Assembly: GCA_027563935.2 (NCBI GenBank)
Contig: CM050449.1
Span: 47,590,507-47,654,506 of the forward strand
Source of the DNA: Costus lasius
Taxonomy: Eukaryota > Streptophyta > Magnoliopsida > Zingiberales > Costaceae
Length of the DNA: 64,000 nt
Direction of reading: 5' to 3'
In this document: positions 35,275 to 47,588 of the stretch, piece after piece
Layout of the letters: each line of letters begins with the position of its first letter
Numbering within the stretch: the first letter of the stretch is position 1
Position numbers and translations under genes: made by a program
The notes under the pieces: model-generated
Told to the model about the DNA's origin: nothing
Database searches by the model: none
Seen by the model: the letters and a program-made list of their open reading frames with translations, nothing else

Positions 35275-37117
35275 ACAAAGACTCGGAGGCTCACAAATAA
35301 GCTAGCATGCTCACTTCTAGCTAGCTCAAAATAATGGGAATAATTACTCCAATGACTTCAAGACATTTCAGCTCAATAAGTTGCCGCAATAAAATCCAAA
35401 ATGTAACTGCATCCACGGTAAAGGAAACAAAATCTATGATAATGCTCAGCCAGCAACCAGCCAAGTAGGGATTTCATCAAAGCGCACATCAACACAAATC
35501 TTGATCACTCAAAGAAGGAAAGCTCAACGTCTCTCCCTTCATCGCTGCAAATGGAAGCATAACGTCTCTTTGCTGGAGATGGAAAGAACAACGTTCACCT
35601 TCAATGTTTGCATGCAACCTCTCTCAAAGCTTCCCCTATATCTTACACTCATGTATCCTTGTAATCAGCAGACTTGATGAATTTTGAATGGAAATGGTTT
35701 TTCGTCCTCAATCGGATGTCTCCTTTCTTCTTCTTATCTAAGGTGCTTGTGTCACCTACCTTTCCCCTCTCCTCCTTCTAGGGCCGAGCCCCTCTTTCTT
35801 CCCCTCTCCTCTACCACCTTCTCCCTCCTCTAAACTTCTCTATTACGCCTGCAATCAAACCCAGATTTTTGAAGATTTCTGAGTTCGCCGCCGATGATCC
35901 ACCGGCCGGATCTCCATGAGACTTCGGCCACCACTCGTCCTTCCATTGAAGAAGCTTTGGCCGCCGGCATCTTACCATCCACCACACCGATCGCCGGAAT
36001 TGAAACTCCGACCAACATCCCCTGTTCTCGCCCTCTTTCCGCCTTAGATCATCCATTTGACGTCGTTCTCCTTCGGCCGGCCATCATTCGACCTCAAACT
36101 CCGGCCACAACCTCCCTTCCATCACACAAGCCTCCAGTTGAAACAGGTTTTGATTCTGTGCACAACCAGACGTTCGGCGACGCCCCCAGTCCGCTTGCGC
36201 ACATCAACTGTTTTGCCGAGCAGCACGTCTCTGCCTCCACCAGTGTTGCCATCCTCGCCTCGCCCCACCACCAGCCGTTAGTGCGCCGATGAAATCGACG
36301 CTGCCTCGTCTTTTCCTTTGTCTCCAATGCCTCTGACGAGCAATCCACGCTCTAGCGTCGATGAACGACGCAAACTTTGCGACCCCTGTTTCTGATCTCC
36401 TTTCATGTTTCTTAGTTCAGTTATCTGCTTTCTAATCTGATTAAGCTTGTTCATGCAGGTACATCTAATAATCGGTGCAACAAAAGTCTAGATCTTTGGC
36501 ATGATTAGGAAGTACAAATCTTGTTCTACCTAATGGAATAGTTTGATCGAATTTAGATTCTTCAGATCACTCTACACCATCTATCAAATTTTGGTGACTC
36601 GTACATTGCTGCAGTTCTTCTTCATGTACTAATCTGATTTGCCTTCTTTGTGCAGGTATTAAAGGTGCAAAGTATTCCAGAATCCTGATCCTTGACATGA
36701 CATTGAAGAATGCACTTCGTTCTACCTCTGGGATAAGTTGGTATCATTGAAGAACCACGGGTTCAACCTAGGAGGCATAGCAACATTTGTAATCTGAAAC
36801 ATCTCTGCGGTTGTTTATTTCTCTAATCTGATTAGTCTTATTGTTGTGAATGCTCTGCAAACCTGAAACATCCCCACTCCATATTTTTCATAGAACTAGA
36901 AAGAACTTCTTTCAATCTACTGTTTGGCATATTCGATTTTCATTTTGGATCATTGGATCCTATTCTATTGCATAACATCTTTTCATGACTAATTATAGTT
37001 TATTGCCCTGGATCTGTGGCTGCTTTCATGAATCTGTGTTTCCTGAAAATAAAAAAAAATAAATACATAACTGAGTTTTAAATCAGTAGTGTTACTCCAT
37101 GCTTCCCCCCTACATCA
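35217..37117 (+). repeat. Element E 3' LTR
   Basis: Length 1901 bp, TGATGGGG to TACATCA, followed by the TSD AGGAT. It is preceded by a purine-rich CAGGGAGAAA tract and by an inverted repeat AATTCTTC/GAAGAATT (35179-35197). Confidence 0.9.
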
Positions 37118-37122
37118 AGGAT

Positions 37123-37175
37123 CCGTGTGTGTGTGAGACTACAGAGGGTGCACACTTGGGCGCCTACCTCGACAT
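37123..37175 (+). repeat. Element B 3' LTR, second piece
   Basis: These 53 bases between E and C match solo LTR F at about 51621-51673 (CCGTGTGTGTGAGACT, AGAGGG, ACTTGGGCGCCT). Bases 37171-37175 (GACAT) are the left TSD of C. Confidence 0.85.
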
Positions 37176-37276
37176 TGTTGGGGTATGCCCTTAGGCTAAT
37201 GTTTGAGGCCTTGGGATTGTAACAGTATCATGTAATAAACTATTATGTTTATAAAGGCATGGTTGTTATTCAGTTT

Positions 37277-40231
37277 TGTAAGATCCAAGGATCTTAGGTC
37301 CTGGTAAGCATTATTTGGATTTAAATAAAATCATTAGCTGTGATATTTTTATGTATTGGTTGTTAATAGTTAATTAACTAGAGATTTTTTGGTTGTTAAT
37401 TTATTGTAAATTAATTAGAGATTATTTGTTTGATTATTGGCTGTTAATTTATGATAAATTATTATTGGTTGTTCATGATAAATTAATTAGGATTTATGGG
37501 TTGTAAATTGTAAGTTAATTAATTAGACCTTATTGGTTAATTAATTAGACCTTATTGGTTAATTAAATCCTTGTTGGATATTAATTAAATCCTTATTGGA
37601 TTTGCGTTTAAGTGGATTCATTAAATGGATGTTAATTTAAATTCTTATTGGATTTTCACTTAAACCATGAGTTATTGGGTTTACACTAATTGGGTTTAAA
37701 ATTCGAAATTATTAGTTAAATGGGTTAAACCCTATTTGAATTAATTGGTTAATGGGTTTAGAATTTAAAAACCCAAAGTTTAAGTGGTAATTTCGGTTAG
37801 GGTAGAGAGTGGGCGTTTTTGTTGGCTTGGAAGAAACCTTGCGGCTTGAAAGAACTTGGCGAATTTCCTTGAGGTGAAGAAACTTCCTTGGTGAGTTCTT
37901 GGAGATCCTTTGGGCGACATCAAGGCTTTAGACAATTTTTGGAGAATTTTCACCTTGCGTTCATGGTTAAGAGGTGAGTGGGGTGACTTAATCGAATTCT
38001 ATCAACTTAGTTGTGTTAATTGATATATTGAATGGATTGGAAATTTTGGAAATTTTACCATGTTAAAACCGTAATTATGCAAAGTGTATGTAAGGTATGA
38101 AAACCGAATTTAGGGCATTGTTATTCATGAGAACCGAATTGTATTTCTCCATGAAAACCTAAATTTCCATGTAAACCGAAATGATCTTGATAGTTGTTAT
38201 GAAAACCGAATTTTGATGTTAATTATGAAAATCGAAATAATCTTGATAATTGTTATGAAAACTGAAATTTTGATTTAATTATGAAAACCGAAATCTTGAT
38301 GATTATTTAACCGAAAATTTGTATGAAATTTAAGGTGTTTTTATAGGGGATTTTGGTAGCATTAAATCATAGAATTTTGAGTATGAAACCCTTGTTATCT
38401 AGATTTTTTTTTTGTATGAATTTCGAGTATTAAATCAGTGATTTTATCCCGTTAGTAAGAATACATGTTTTACATTTTATGTTGATTTTATGGATATTTG
38501 TTAACTGCAATGTTGAGAAATTGTTTGAGAAATTTGGGTGATAACCTAGTAAGGTTTGACCGAACTAATCAGCATGAAACCTAAGGACCACACTACATTA
38601 TATGATTGTTAATATTATGTAATTATGTGATTTTTAGATATTAGGTGTTTATGTGATTTTTGGAATATTATGTTGTTATGTGATTTGTGAACATTATGTG
38701 GTTATGAGATTTTTGAAAACTATGTGATTATGGGAATTTTGAACATTATGTGTTATGTGTTGGTTAGGACTATGGCTAAGTGTAACCGGGTACTCATTGG
38801 ATAGTCCTTATGTGATATGTTAAGGGTTTGAATTTCAGCCCTGTATTTGATATGTGAGGAGGTTGATGTTCAGCCTGCCTATTATGATTATTGTGATGGG
38901 GGTTGATGTTCAGCCTGCCCGATATGATTTTGTGATGACTATCCTAGAGTCTAGTTGACACTTAGGAGTCCACCTTTGTGAAATATGAAATAAGATATGT
39001 CTGTTGTCCAGTAGGAACCTTTTTGGAGAACGGGTTTTGACGCAAAGTGCCATGTCTTGGTCGGACAGGGGCCACCTCTTGATGTCATTACTCTTTTATG
39101 TTATGGGGTGATATAAGACGCAAAGTGCCATGTCTTGATCAGACAGGGGCCACCTCTTGATGTCATCACTCTCATTTTGTGATATGGGGTGTCGTAGAGC
39201 AAAGTGCCACGTCATGACCTGACGGGGGCCACCTCTTGAATCTACACACAATCCATCGATGTGTTATGGGGTGATAGAGCAAAGTGCCACGTCGTGACCT
39301 GGCGGGGGCCACCTCTTGATTCTACTCACTATCCATGTTTATGTGTTGCACGAGATTTTGCAGCTCCCAGTGCTTTGGCCAAGCCGGGTTAGACCATATT
39401 GGTCACTACTGATTATGCTGGACAACTAGGTTAATTAAGTATGGTGTGTTTAGTTGGTTTAGAATATATGTGTTTAATTGGTTTAGAGTAAAACTCTAGA
39501 ACCTGAGTTTGTTATATGCTAGTGTGTACATCTGACTGTCTATATGACTTCTGTTTCTTTATTTTGTTATATGTTGACATAATGTTCCTGTTAAAGATTT
39601 TTAAAATAATCTGCCTATATTCTTGAATGTATGTTCTGGATGGTCGATTTAGACTATCCACTCACTGGGCTGTGTAGCTCACCCCTCACTATTTTCAGGC
39701 ATAGAGCAGGGGCGCATTTCTTGAGTGCATTGGCGTGGATAATTATGCTGTTTGCTGTTTTAAGAACTTTTGTGCTTAATTCTTGGGGCCGGTTGTGGCC
39801 TTAACATGAATTATATGAACTATGTGAACCATGTGAACTATGTGAATTGTGTTGCTGGTTATGGCAGTCTTATGAGTTTGATTTTTGTGTCACCGCGGGC
39901 TTTAGCCTGGTTTCGGTGTTTGGTATGAGTTTATAAAATCGACTTTGTGGCTTTGCTTTGAATTTTGAATCGAATTGTATTTATGCCATCGGATTTGATA
40001 TAACTGTTGCCTTGCATATGTCTAGTGCAAGGATTGCGTGGTGGCAGGTACCTTTATGTGATTTATGAGATTTGTGTTTTGTGAATTTGTATGTATGGAT
40101 TTATGGAAATTTTCAGATCGTGTTTTCTTGAACTCGGTTTTACCTAGCATATGAATCGATCTTATATGAAACATCCTATATTCTTCATGAATTGTGCCAT
40201 TTGTTTGGGGTTAAGATAACGGGATGTTACA
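37277..40231 (+). repeat. Element G: 2955-bp solo LTR in the C 5' LTR
   Basis: The sequence runs TGTAAGATCC to GGGATGTTACA with the perfect TSD AGTTT (37272-37276, 40232-40236). It has no primer site, polypurine tract or coding region. The termini and the TAGCTCACCCCTCACTATTTTCAGG-like motif near 39676-39700 resemble LTRs of Tekay/Del chromoviruses; this is inference. Inside are several tandem-repeat blocks: an AT-rich TTAATTAG block (37370-37620), GAAAACCGAA repeats (about 38094-38320), TTATGTGATTTTTG repeats (about 38600-38760) and four units of about 80 bp at 39039-39353. Strand follows the LTR convention of the TGTAA end first. Confidence 0.8.
39039..39353. repeat. Tandem repeat of four units of 78-80 bp in solo LTR G
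   Basis: The units start at 39039, 39117, 39197 and 39277. Each contains GCAAAGTGCCA, then CAGGGGCCACCTCTTGA or its variant, and ends with TATGGGGTG. Units 1 and 2 resemble each other more than 3 and 4, suggesting pairwise amplification. Confidence 0.85.
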
Positions 40232-41853
40232 AGTTTGTTACCTTGTCTGCTGTAATAAGTGTACTTCTGAATAATGTCTCAAAGCTGTTCAGCTAGGCTG
40301 ACAAGCTTTATGTCCTTAGTCGAGATATCTTGGTGAACATGAGACAGCCTTGATATGATTGAGACTAATATGTGTTCTAATCTTATAGGATGCTTCGAGC
40401 ATGGAATAAGGTGTAGACTCATGGGTACATTGGATGTACTGGACAGACCCTACTAGGATATTCAGTTGTTTGTCACAATGTGAATATTCCTTGATTGCAA
40501 CAAGTGGCACATTTCCTCTGACTTGAGATCACTTGTGTTTCTAAATGATGATTGTCATTGTTTTGAGGTAGTTCAATATCATTTGAAAGACAATGATTAT
40601 AGACTATCTTGGATGGTGAGCTTGAATCAGGTTAGGGCACTAGTGATAGACATAGGATTGCCATCTCCTTGTTTAAGGAGTGTGATGTTCTACAGGGGCC
40701 CCCTGGATGAGATGATTGAGAAAGTGTATGGCCATACCCAGGTGACTGTGTTCATCTGATCTAATCATGCTTATCATATTGGAGCTACAAGCTTGACACG
40801 CTTGTCCAATAAGAACATCCAGTGGCAAAGGAAAGATGCATGCCTTGTGAGTTAGAGTCACACTTGTGCTGTGGTTTGGGTGAAGTCTTGGAAGACTCTT
40901 TCCTTTCTATCGGGAGACAGTGATGTGTTGCTAGATACCCCTCACTGATCGTGATAACGTGAGTTATCGTTACCGACAGGTATAGGAAACCCTTAGGGTC
41001 GCACAATTTGATGATATGGCTTACTTAAGTCAGATCGTGTGGACTGAATTGTTTCGGTTCAGTTTAAAGGAGTTTTAAACTCTGATTGTAAGTGAGATCT
41101 GGTCTGATCATGTTTGATTGATTAGGGCTTGAGATCGGTAAGCTTCGATCGAGAGATTTGATGCTAGATCGGTGAGATCAGGAGCATCTTGAGATCAACG
41201 GTGATCTTGAGCCTTGAGGTTCAATAAGATCGACCATTGCTTGGGCTGATTTGGTCTTGGACCAAAGTCATTTGAACCGGCTCATCTTGTGAGCGCTTGG
41301 TTCAAAGGTTCGAATGGGGTGAAGGAGTTACGGTTCACTTCATGTGAACGCATAACCGTTGAGAGTAATGGGTTGCTATTTTTTGGATAGCAACGCCTCC
41401 ACGTTGATCACAACGTTCGCTCAATCGCCTCTCATCACTTGGACGATTTTTCTCTTTTCTCGTGTGACAAAGCTCTCGACGAGTGAAGAGGTAGTTCTTC
41501 TTCGCCAAGCCCAAAGGATCTCATCTCCTCCATGCCCAAAGGACCCTTGAAGCTTTGCTAGCACAAAGACGACAAGGAGAAGCCATTCCTCATCGTGTGT
41601 GCGTCGACTAGGGAGAAGATCCCTTTCGGTCTTTGATTCCAACACACCATCCAACGAATGGCGATGGTATGATTCTTCTTGATACTTGCAATCGGTTTTT
41701 CATAGTTGATCATATATATCATGCAACCGATTCTTGATGCCCTATTTCCGCCCATGCAATAGTGTTCTATGCGCATGTATTAGGGTTTTGCGCCCCCCCT
41801 CTTGAAAGGGGTTTTATCCGCTTGCGCTCCCCCTTGAAGGGGACTCCTGCAAT

Positions 41854-41865
41854 TGGTATCAGAGC
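41854..41865 (+). promoter_or_regulatory. Element C primer-binding site (initiator tRNA-Met)
   Basis: TGGTATCAGAGC begins two bases after the 5' LTR end. Confidence 0.95.
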
Positions 41866-43662
41866 AGGCTTTTATGCATGATAAATATGTTTGCTGTGAT
41901 TTGTGATCCTTGTATGCGCCATGTTACTAGATCTAGACTACATGCGAAACTTTACTAGTTATGTATTGTTGTTGGCGCATGTATGGGTAGCGCTTCTATA
42001 AGTTGTGTTTGATGTTTATCTTACAAAAAAAAAAAAAATAATAAAATGACTTGCGCGCTTACCATTAGATCTAAATGGCGCCTGCAGTAAACCCTTAGAC
42101 GGGTTATTAGGGTTGAAGTCGTCCTCTAAGTTAGATCCAACTGGTCTGATCAGACTATCTGACAGCCTAGATGGGTCGACCAGAGAGCACCTGTGCGTAA
42201 GCTATAGGTGGCTCTAGGTCGACTACATCAAAGGCGTGTAGCGATGTCTGATGGAGACACTTTATGAACGCACATGAGTTAGGCCCGGGGTCACACCCGT
42301 TTGCCAGATCTCATAGTGGTCGTTCAGCCCTGCCGCATGCATGTTTGACCACTGGGTCAACTCAAGTCAGTTAGGACTTGGTGCATGCAAGGGCAATGGA
42401 TCTGACTAGGTTGGATGAGTGGATCCCTAGTAATGGACCGTTGTAAGGTTGTAGGGCCTATAAGGAAATTAAAATTCATACCCATGGGGTTTTTCGAAAT
42501 TTAATTTCATGAATGGATCACATGATGATTGATGCATATGTATGTTTATTTCATCTTATGTGGGCTGCCCAAGTTAATTGTGTGCTGTGCTGGGGCCTGC
42601 GTGCCTGGTAATGATTTTGTAAATTAATTTTAATTGTGATCTGCGAATCACCTTGTACTTAATTTATAAAATGTAATTGACCTGCGAGTCAATCTTGTCT
42701 AGATAGATTAATTTGTAAATTAATCAGACAAGAGCACTGAGCACACTTGGCAGAGGCGCATGCAGCAAGTGGCTTGACCAGGTGGGAGGTCTAGGGTTCG
42801 ACCCTAGGACCTGGCGCATATTCCTGGTGGGCGCACCAGATCTGCAGATGGCGCTTGGGCCCTGGTTTGGGCCAGATGAGCAGCAAAAAGCCCCATGATG
42901 AAAAGCAAGTCAAGACTTAAGTTAGGTTAAGGTCTTACTTAGGCTATGGGCTTTTACCACATAAGATTCATGCTTTCTTTTATTGCTTTATAAGTAGAAC
43001 AGCATGTTTTAATTTATCTTCTGCTATCACCATAGGATTGCATGATAGTGAGGAAGATAAAAGACCGTTAAAATCCAACGCTAAAATATCAAGCTCGTAA
43101 GCCTTCTGACGCGAAACCTCACTGTTCTGACTATCGTTGGAGCCGTGTTGTACCCACTCAGTGGGCACGTCCATCTATCTTCAGACGGTGTGTGATTACA
43201 CCTGCGTGTTACAGAGTAGGGATTTATCCCTTCTCGTTGCTCAGCATAGCATGTGGTGGTCCAGGGAGTAGGTCGGGTCAGCTTGACCATGTAGGCTACA
43301 TATGTGGCGCATATGGTAGCACATGGAGGCAGCCATCTGTGGGGTCAGAGATTGTGTTGTACCAACTCAGTTGGCACAGTCGGCTGGATTGCCCAGATGA
43401 AGGGGAATCGCACGGGTTGGCGATTGGCTGGGACAGCCTACCAGAAATTAGTGCTTGTACTCTCTGTGCATCTTATCTCGCCTGAGCGGGACGCGGAGAC
43501 CAAGTATGAAATCTGGATCCCATCTCACTAAAAGAGTTCTACTCTTTCGGGCTGTTTTGCTGGATTTTTCAGCCAGATAAAATAGTGAGAAAAAGAATCT
43601 TTCTTAAGTCCTGATTGATTCTTGACATTGATACTGACCTTGTTGTTCTTGCATTGTTGTAG
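41866..43662 (+). other. Element C leader (untranslated) with candidate RNA structures
   Basis: It is colinear with the leader of A (10620-12389), including an A-run near 42026-42039 that A lacks. It holds CTAGGGTTCGACCCTAG (42791-42807), hairpin 1 (43145-43168), hairpin 2 (43350-43381, one outer pair now G-U) and the gag-proximal stem-loop (43477-43490). It ends in TTGTTGTAG just before the position of the gag start codon. Confidence 0.6.
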
Positions 43663-46600
43663 ATTCCTGCAGCAACGAACACCATGAGCTTCAATGTGCG
43701 ATCCCTACTGGAAAGGGAGAAGTTTGCTGGGCCGAACTTCTCTGACTGGTTTGGACACCTTAAGATCGTTCTTAAGGCAGAGAGGAAACTGTATGTCCTC
43801 GAGACGGCGATACCGCCGCAACCCGCTCCGAACGCCGCAAGGGCGGTTCGGGATGCCTATGAAAAGCACGTCAATGATAGCATTGATGTCGCTTGCCTGA
43901 TGCTAGCGTCTATGACGCCACCGCTGCAGCGTCAGCATGAGGATATGTCGGCTATAGAAATTATAGCGAACCTTAAGATGCTATATGCTGCACAGGCGAG
44001 GACAGAACGCTATAATCTGACGAAGCTATTCTTTCAGAGCAAACTGGCAGAAGGGAGCCCAGTGGGAGCTCACGTGCTCAAGATGATTGGGCACAAGGAG
44101 GCTCTAGAAAAACTGGGGCATACCATTAACCAGGAGCTTGCTGTAGACATTATTCTGCAGTCTCTTCCGCCCTCTTTCGATGCGTTCATCATTAACTTTA
44201 ATATGAACAAAATTGATTGTACTCCGGCAGAGCTGCTGAATATGCTCTTGACTACTGAGGAAACTCTGAAGGGTAAGCCTTCGACCTCTGTCTTAATGGT
44301 TCCTTCAAGGAACAAGAAGAAGGGGAAGAAGGGCAAGGCCCCTGTCAAGAACTACAACAAGGCTCTGAAGCAAAAGGTTAAGCGGTCCAAGGAATACAGG
44401 TGTTTCCACTGTGGCCAGCTGGGTCACTAGAAAAAGGACTGTAAAGCGCTCCAAGGAGACAAGAGGGGAAGCATCGCTTCTGGCTCAGGTATTTACGTGA
44501 CGGAAGTCATGGTTTCATCTTCTTCTATTTCATGGGTGTTGGACACTGCATGTGGAGTTCACATTTGTTCAAATGTACAGGAACTCAGGAGAAGAAGACA
44601 GGTGGGACAGAATGAGGTAGACCTACGCGTTGGAAACGGGGCACGGGTTGCTGCTGTTGCTGTAGGAGACTATTTCATTTCTTTACCATCTGGCATTGTA
44701 TTAGAATTAAACAATTGTTATTTTGTACCCAGTATTACCATGAATATTATCTCCATTCCTGCTCTTGTCAGGAAGGGTTTTTCCTTTGAATGCAAGATTT
44801 CAAAGTGTGTACTTTCTCTAGATAATATTGTGTATGCTACTGGTTCAATTAACAATGGGTTGTTCATGTTGGACACGGAATATTCTATACAAAATATTGA
44901 TAATAAGAAAGCCAAGTATGCTGATGACAGCACCTTGCTATGGCACAGTCGTTTAGGCCATATAAACGAGAAGCGCATTAAGCGGTTGCATGATCATGGA
45001 CTGCTGGGATCATTCTCCTATATGGAGATTGATACATGCAAGGCTTGTTTAATGGGTAAAATGACGAAGTCACCTTTTCCTCACAAAGGTCAAAGGGCTT
45101 CAGGTTTACTTGACCTTATACACAGTGATGTGTGTGGGCCATTTAGTAAACATGCCAGAGGTGGCTATCAGTACTTCATTACCTTTACTGATGATTTCAG
45201 TAGGTATGGTTATGTCTATCTGATGAGACATAAAAGTGAATCTTTTGACAAGTTCAAAGAGTTCAAGAATGAAGTACAAAATCAGCTAGGCCGAAATATC
45301 AAGACACTTCGCTCAGATCGAGGTGGAGATTACCTAAGTCATGCGTTTACTGACTATCTGAAAGAGTGTGGGATTATCTCACAGCTCACTCCGCCAGGAA
45401 CACCACAATGGAATGGTGTGTCCGAGAGGAGAAATAGAACATTACTTGATATGGTTCGTTCTATGATGAGTCAGGCTACTCTTCCATACTCCTTTTGGGG
45501 TTTTGCACTGGAAACAGCTGCAAAGGTACTAAACCGAGTGCCATCCAAGGTAGTTTCAAAGACGCCATATGAGTTATGGTATGGGAAACAGCCAAGTTTG
45601 ACATTTATCAGGATCTGGGGTTGCGAGGCTTATGTCAAAAAGCTTGCCTCTGGGAAACTGGAGAGCAGATCTGAGAAATACATCTTTGTCGGTTACCCTA
45701 AGGAAACTAAGGGTTATTATTTCTACGATCCCAAGGAGAACAAAGTATTTGTTGCTCGGACGGCCATATTTCTTGAGAAGGAGTTTCTTCTGCAAGAGGC
45801 CAGTGGGAGAGAAATAAAGCTGGATGAGAATCCAGAGGAAGGGCAAAGTAGTCAAGCACAGTTGGATGAGCCTGAGCCGGTAGATCAGGTTACTGAACAA
45901 CCTGAGGCTCAGATATCACGGGAACCGCGAAGATCGGGAAGGATCCGTCGACAGCCTGAGCGCTATGACGGAGTCTACATCATTGATAATGATGAACCCC
46001 TCACTTATGCGGATGCGGTCAGTGGACCGGAGTCAGCTAGATGGCTTGAAGCTATGCGAGCCGAGATGGACTCCATGTCAGATAACCAAGTCTGGGATTT
46101 GGTTGATCCGCCTCCGGGAGTAATCCCTATAGGCTGTAAATGGATCTTCAAGAAGAAGATTGACATGGATGGTAACGTGGTTACCTATAAAGGCAGGCTG
46201 GTTGCGAAAGGTTTCAAACAAATCTACGGGATAGATTATGATGAAACTTTCTCACCTGTGGCCATGTTTAAGTCTATTCGGATTCTTTTCGCGATAGCTG
46301 CATATTATGATTATGAGATCTGACAGATGGATGTGAAGACAGCTTTCCTTAATGGAAATCTGGACGAGGATGTGTATATGACACAACTTGAGGGTTTCAC
46401 TAATCCATCAGATCGTCATAAAATATGCAAGTTAAAGAAGTCTATTTATGGACTTAAACAAGCATCAAGAAGCTGGAATATCCGTTTTGATGAATCAGTT
46501 ACTGAATTTGGTTTCGTCAAGAACGAGGATGACCCGTGTGTATATAAGAGGTTTAGTGGGAGCGTAATTACATTCCTAGTCCTCTACGTCGATGATATCT

Positions 46601-47568
46601 TGATCATTGGAAATGACATTCCTGAAATGCATGCGGTTAAGGCATGGCTAAGGAAATGTTTCCAGATGAAAGATCTAGGAGAAGCAGCCTATGTATTAGG
46701 TGTGAAGATCTACAGGGATAGATCTAAGAGGCTTCTCGGGTTGTGCCAGAGTACTTACATCGATAAAGTCCTGGAGAGATTTCATTTAGAGAATTCTAAA
46801 CGGGGATATCTTCCAGTCAGACATGGTCTGAATCTTTCGAAGAGTTAGTGTCCGCAAACACAGACTGAGAAAGATGAAATGGACAATACGCCTTATGCTT
46901 CGGCTATTGGATCCATTATGTATGCGATGTTGTGTACTCGCCCAGACGTTGCTTACGGGTTAAGCGTGACCAGTCGGTTCCAAAGTAATCCAGGTGTGGC
47001 ACACTGGATTACAGTCAAGAACATTTTAAAATATCTGCGGAGGACCAAAGATATGTTCTTGATATATGGTGGTCAGGAAGAACTCAGTATTGAAGGATAT
47101 ACTGACGCTTCATTCCAGTCGGACCAGGATGATTTCCGATCGCAATCAGGCTATGTTTTTAGCTTGAATGGTGGAGCAGTGGTGTGGAAGAGTTTCAAAC
47201 AGTCAACTGTTGCTGATTCCACAACAGAAGCCGAGTATGTTGCAGCCTCGGAAGCATCCAAGGAGGCAGTCTGGATTCGTAAGTTCTTACGGGAACTTGG
47301 TATCGTTCCTTCCAGTGCAGATCCTTTGGTTATCTTCTGTGATAACACTGGAGCAATCGCACAAGCAAAGGAACCACGGTCGCACCCGAAGTCCAAGCAC
47401 ATACAGAGACGGTTTCATTTGATCCGGGAGATCATTGAACGTGGTGAGATCAAAATATGCAAGGTTCATACAGATGACAATCTGGCAGACCCGCTTACCA
47501 AGCCTCTGGCGCAGCAGAAGCATGAGAAGCACTGTAATAATATGGGTTTGAGATTTCTCAACCATTAG
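43663..47568 (+). pseudogene. gag-pol: Element C gag-pol polyprotein with lost start and three nonsense codons
   Basis: The frame is colinear with A over 1301 codons. The first codon is ATT (43663-43665) where A has ATG; the next Met is eight codons in (43684). In-frame stops are TAG at 44428-44430 inside the zinc knuckle (Trp in A), TGA at 46321-46323 just before the first RT aspartate motif (Trp in A), and TAG at 46846-46848 (Gln in A). The protease keeps the catalytic Asp (WVLDTACG, codon 44542-44544). Integrase D, D, E, reverse transcriptase YVDD and RNase H motifs are intact. The stops fall at different codons from those in A, and there is no frameshift. The polyprotein ends FLNH then TAG. 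Confidence 0.95.
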
Positions 47569-47588
47569 ATTAAGTGCAAGTGGGAGAT

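Larger units (their letters stand above)
22476..37117 (+). mobile_element. Element E: compact LTR element encoding only a retropepsin-like protein
   Basis: E has LTRs of 1902 and 1901 bp (TGATGGGG to TACATCA), an initiator-Met primer site and the perfect TSD AGGAT (22471-22475, 37118-37122). Without inserted D, the element is about 5.36 kb and the internal region only about 1.55 kb. It holds one frame with a gypsy-like protease domain and no reverse transcriptase, integrase or RNase H. It must therefore have moved with enzymes supplied by another element. LTRs differ by roughly 100 positions (about 5%). It sits in the B 3' LTR. Confidence 0.9.
37176..41851 (+). repeat. Element C 5' LTR, interrupted by G
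   Basis: The LTR parts are 37176-37276 and 40237-41851; G and its duplicated AGTTT lie between. Together they give 1716 bp, the same as the 3' copy (47589-49304). The palindrome GTATGGCCATAC is at 40726-40737. Confidence 0.95.

Noticed and set aside
39039..39353. CRISPR-like regularly spaced repeats
   Set aside because: The units are contiguous minisatellite repeats inside a plant solo LTR, with no unique spacers of constant size and no cas genes.
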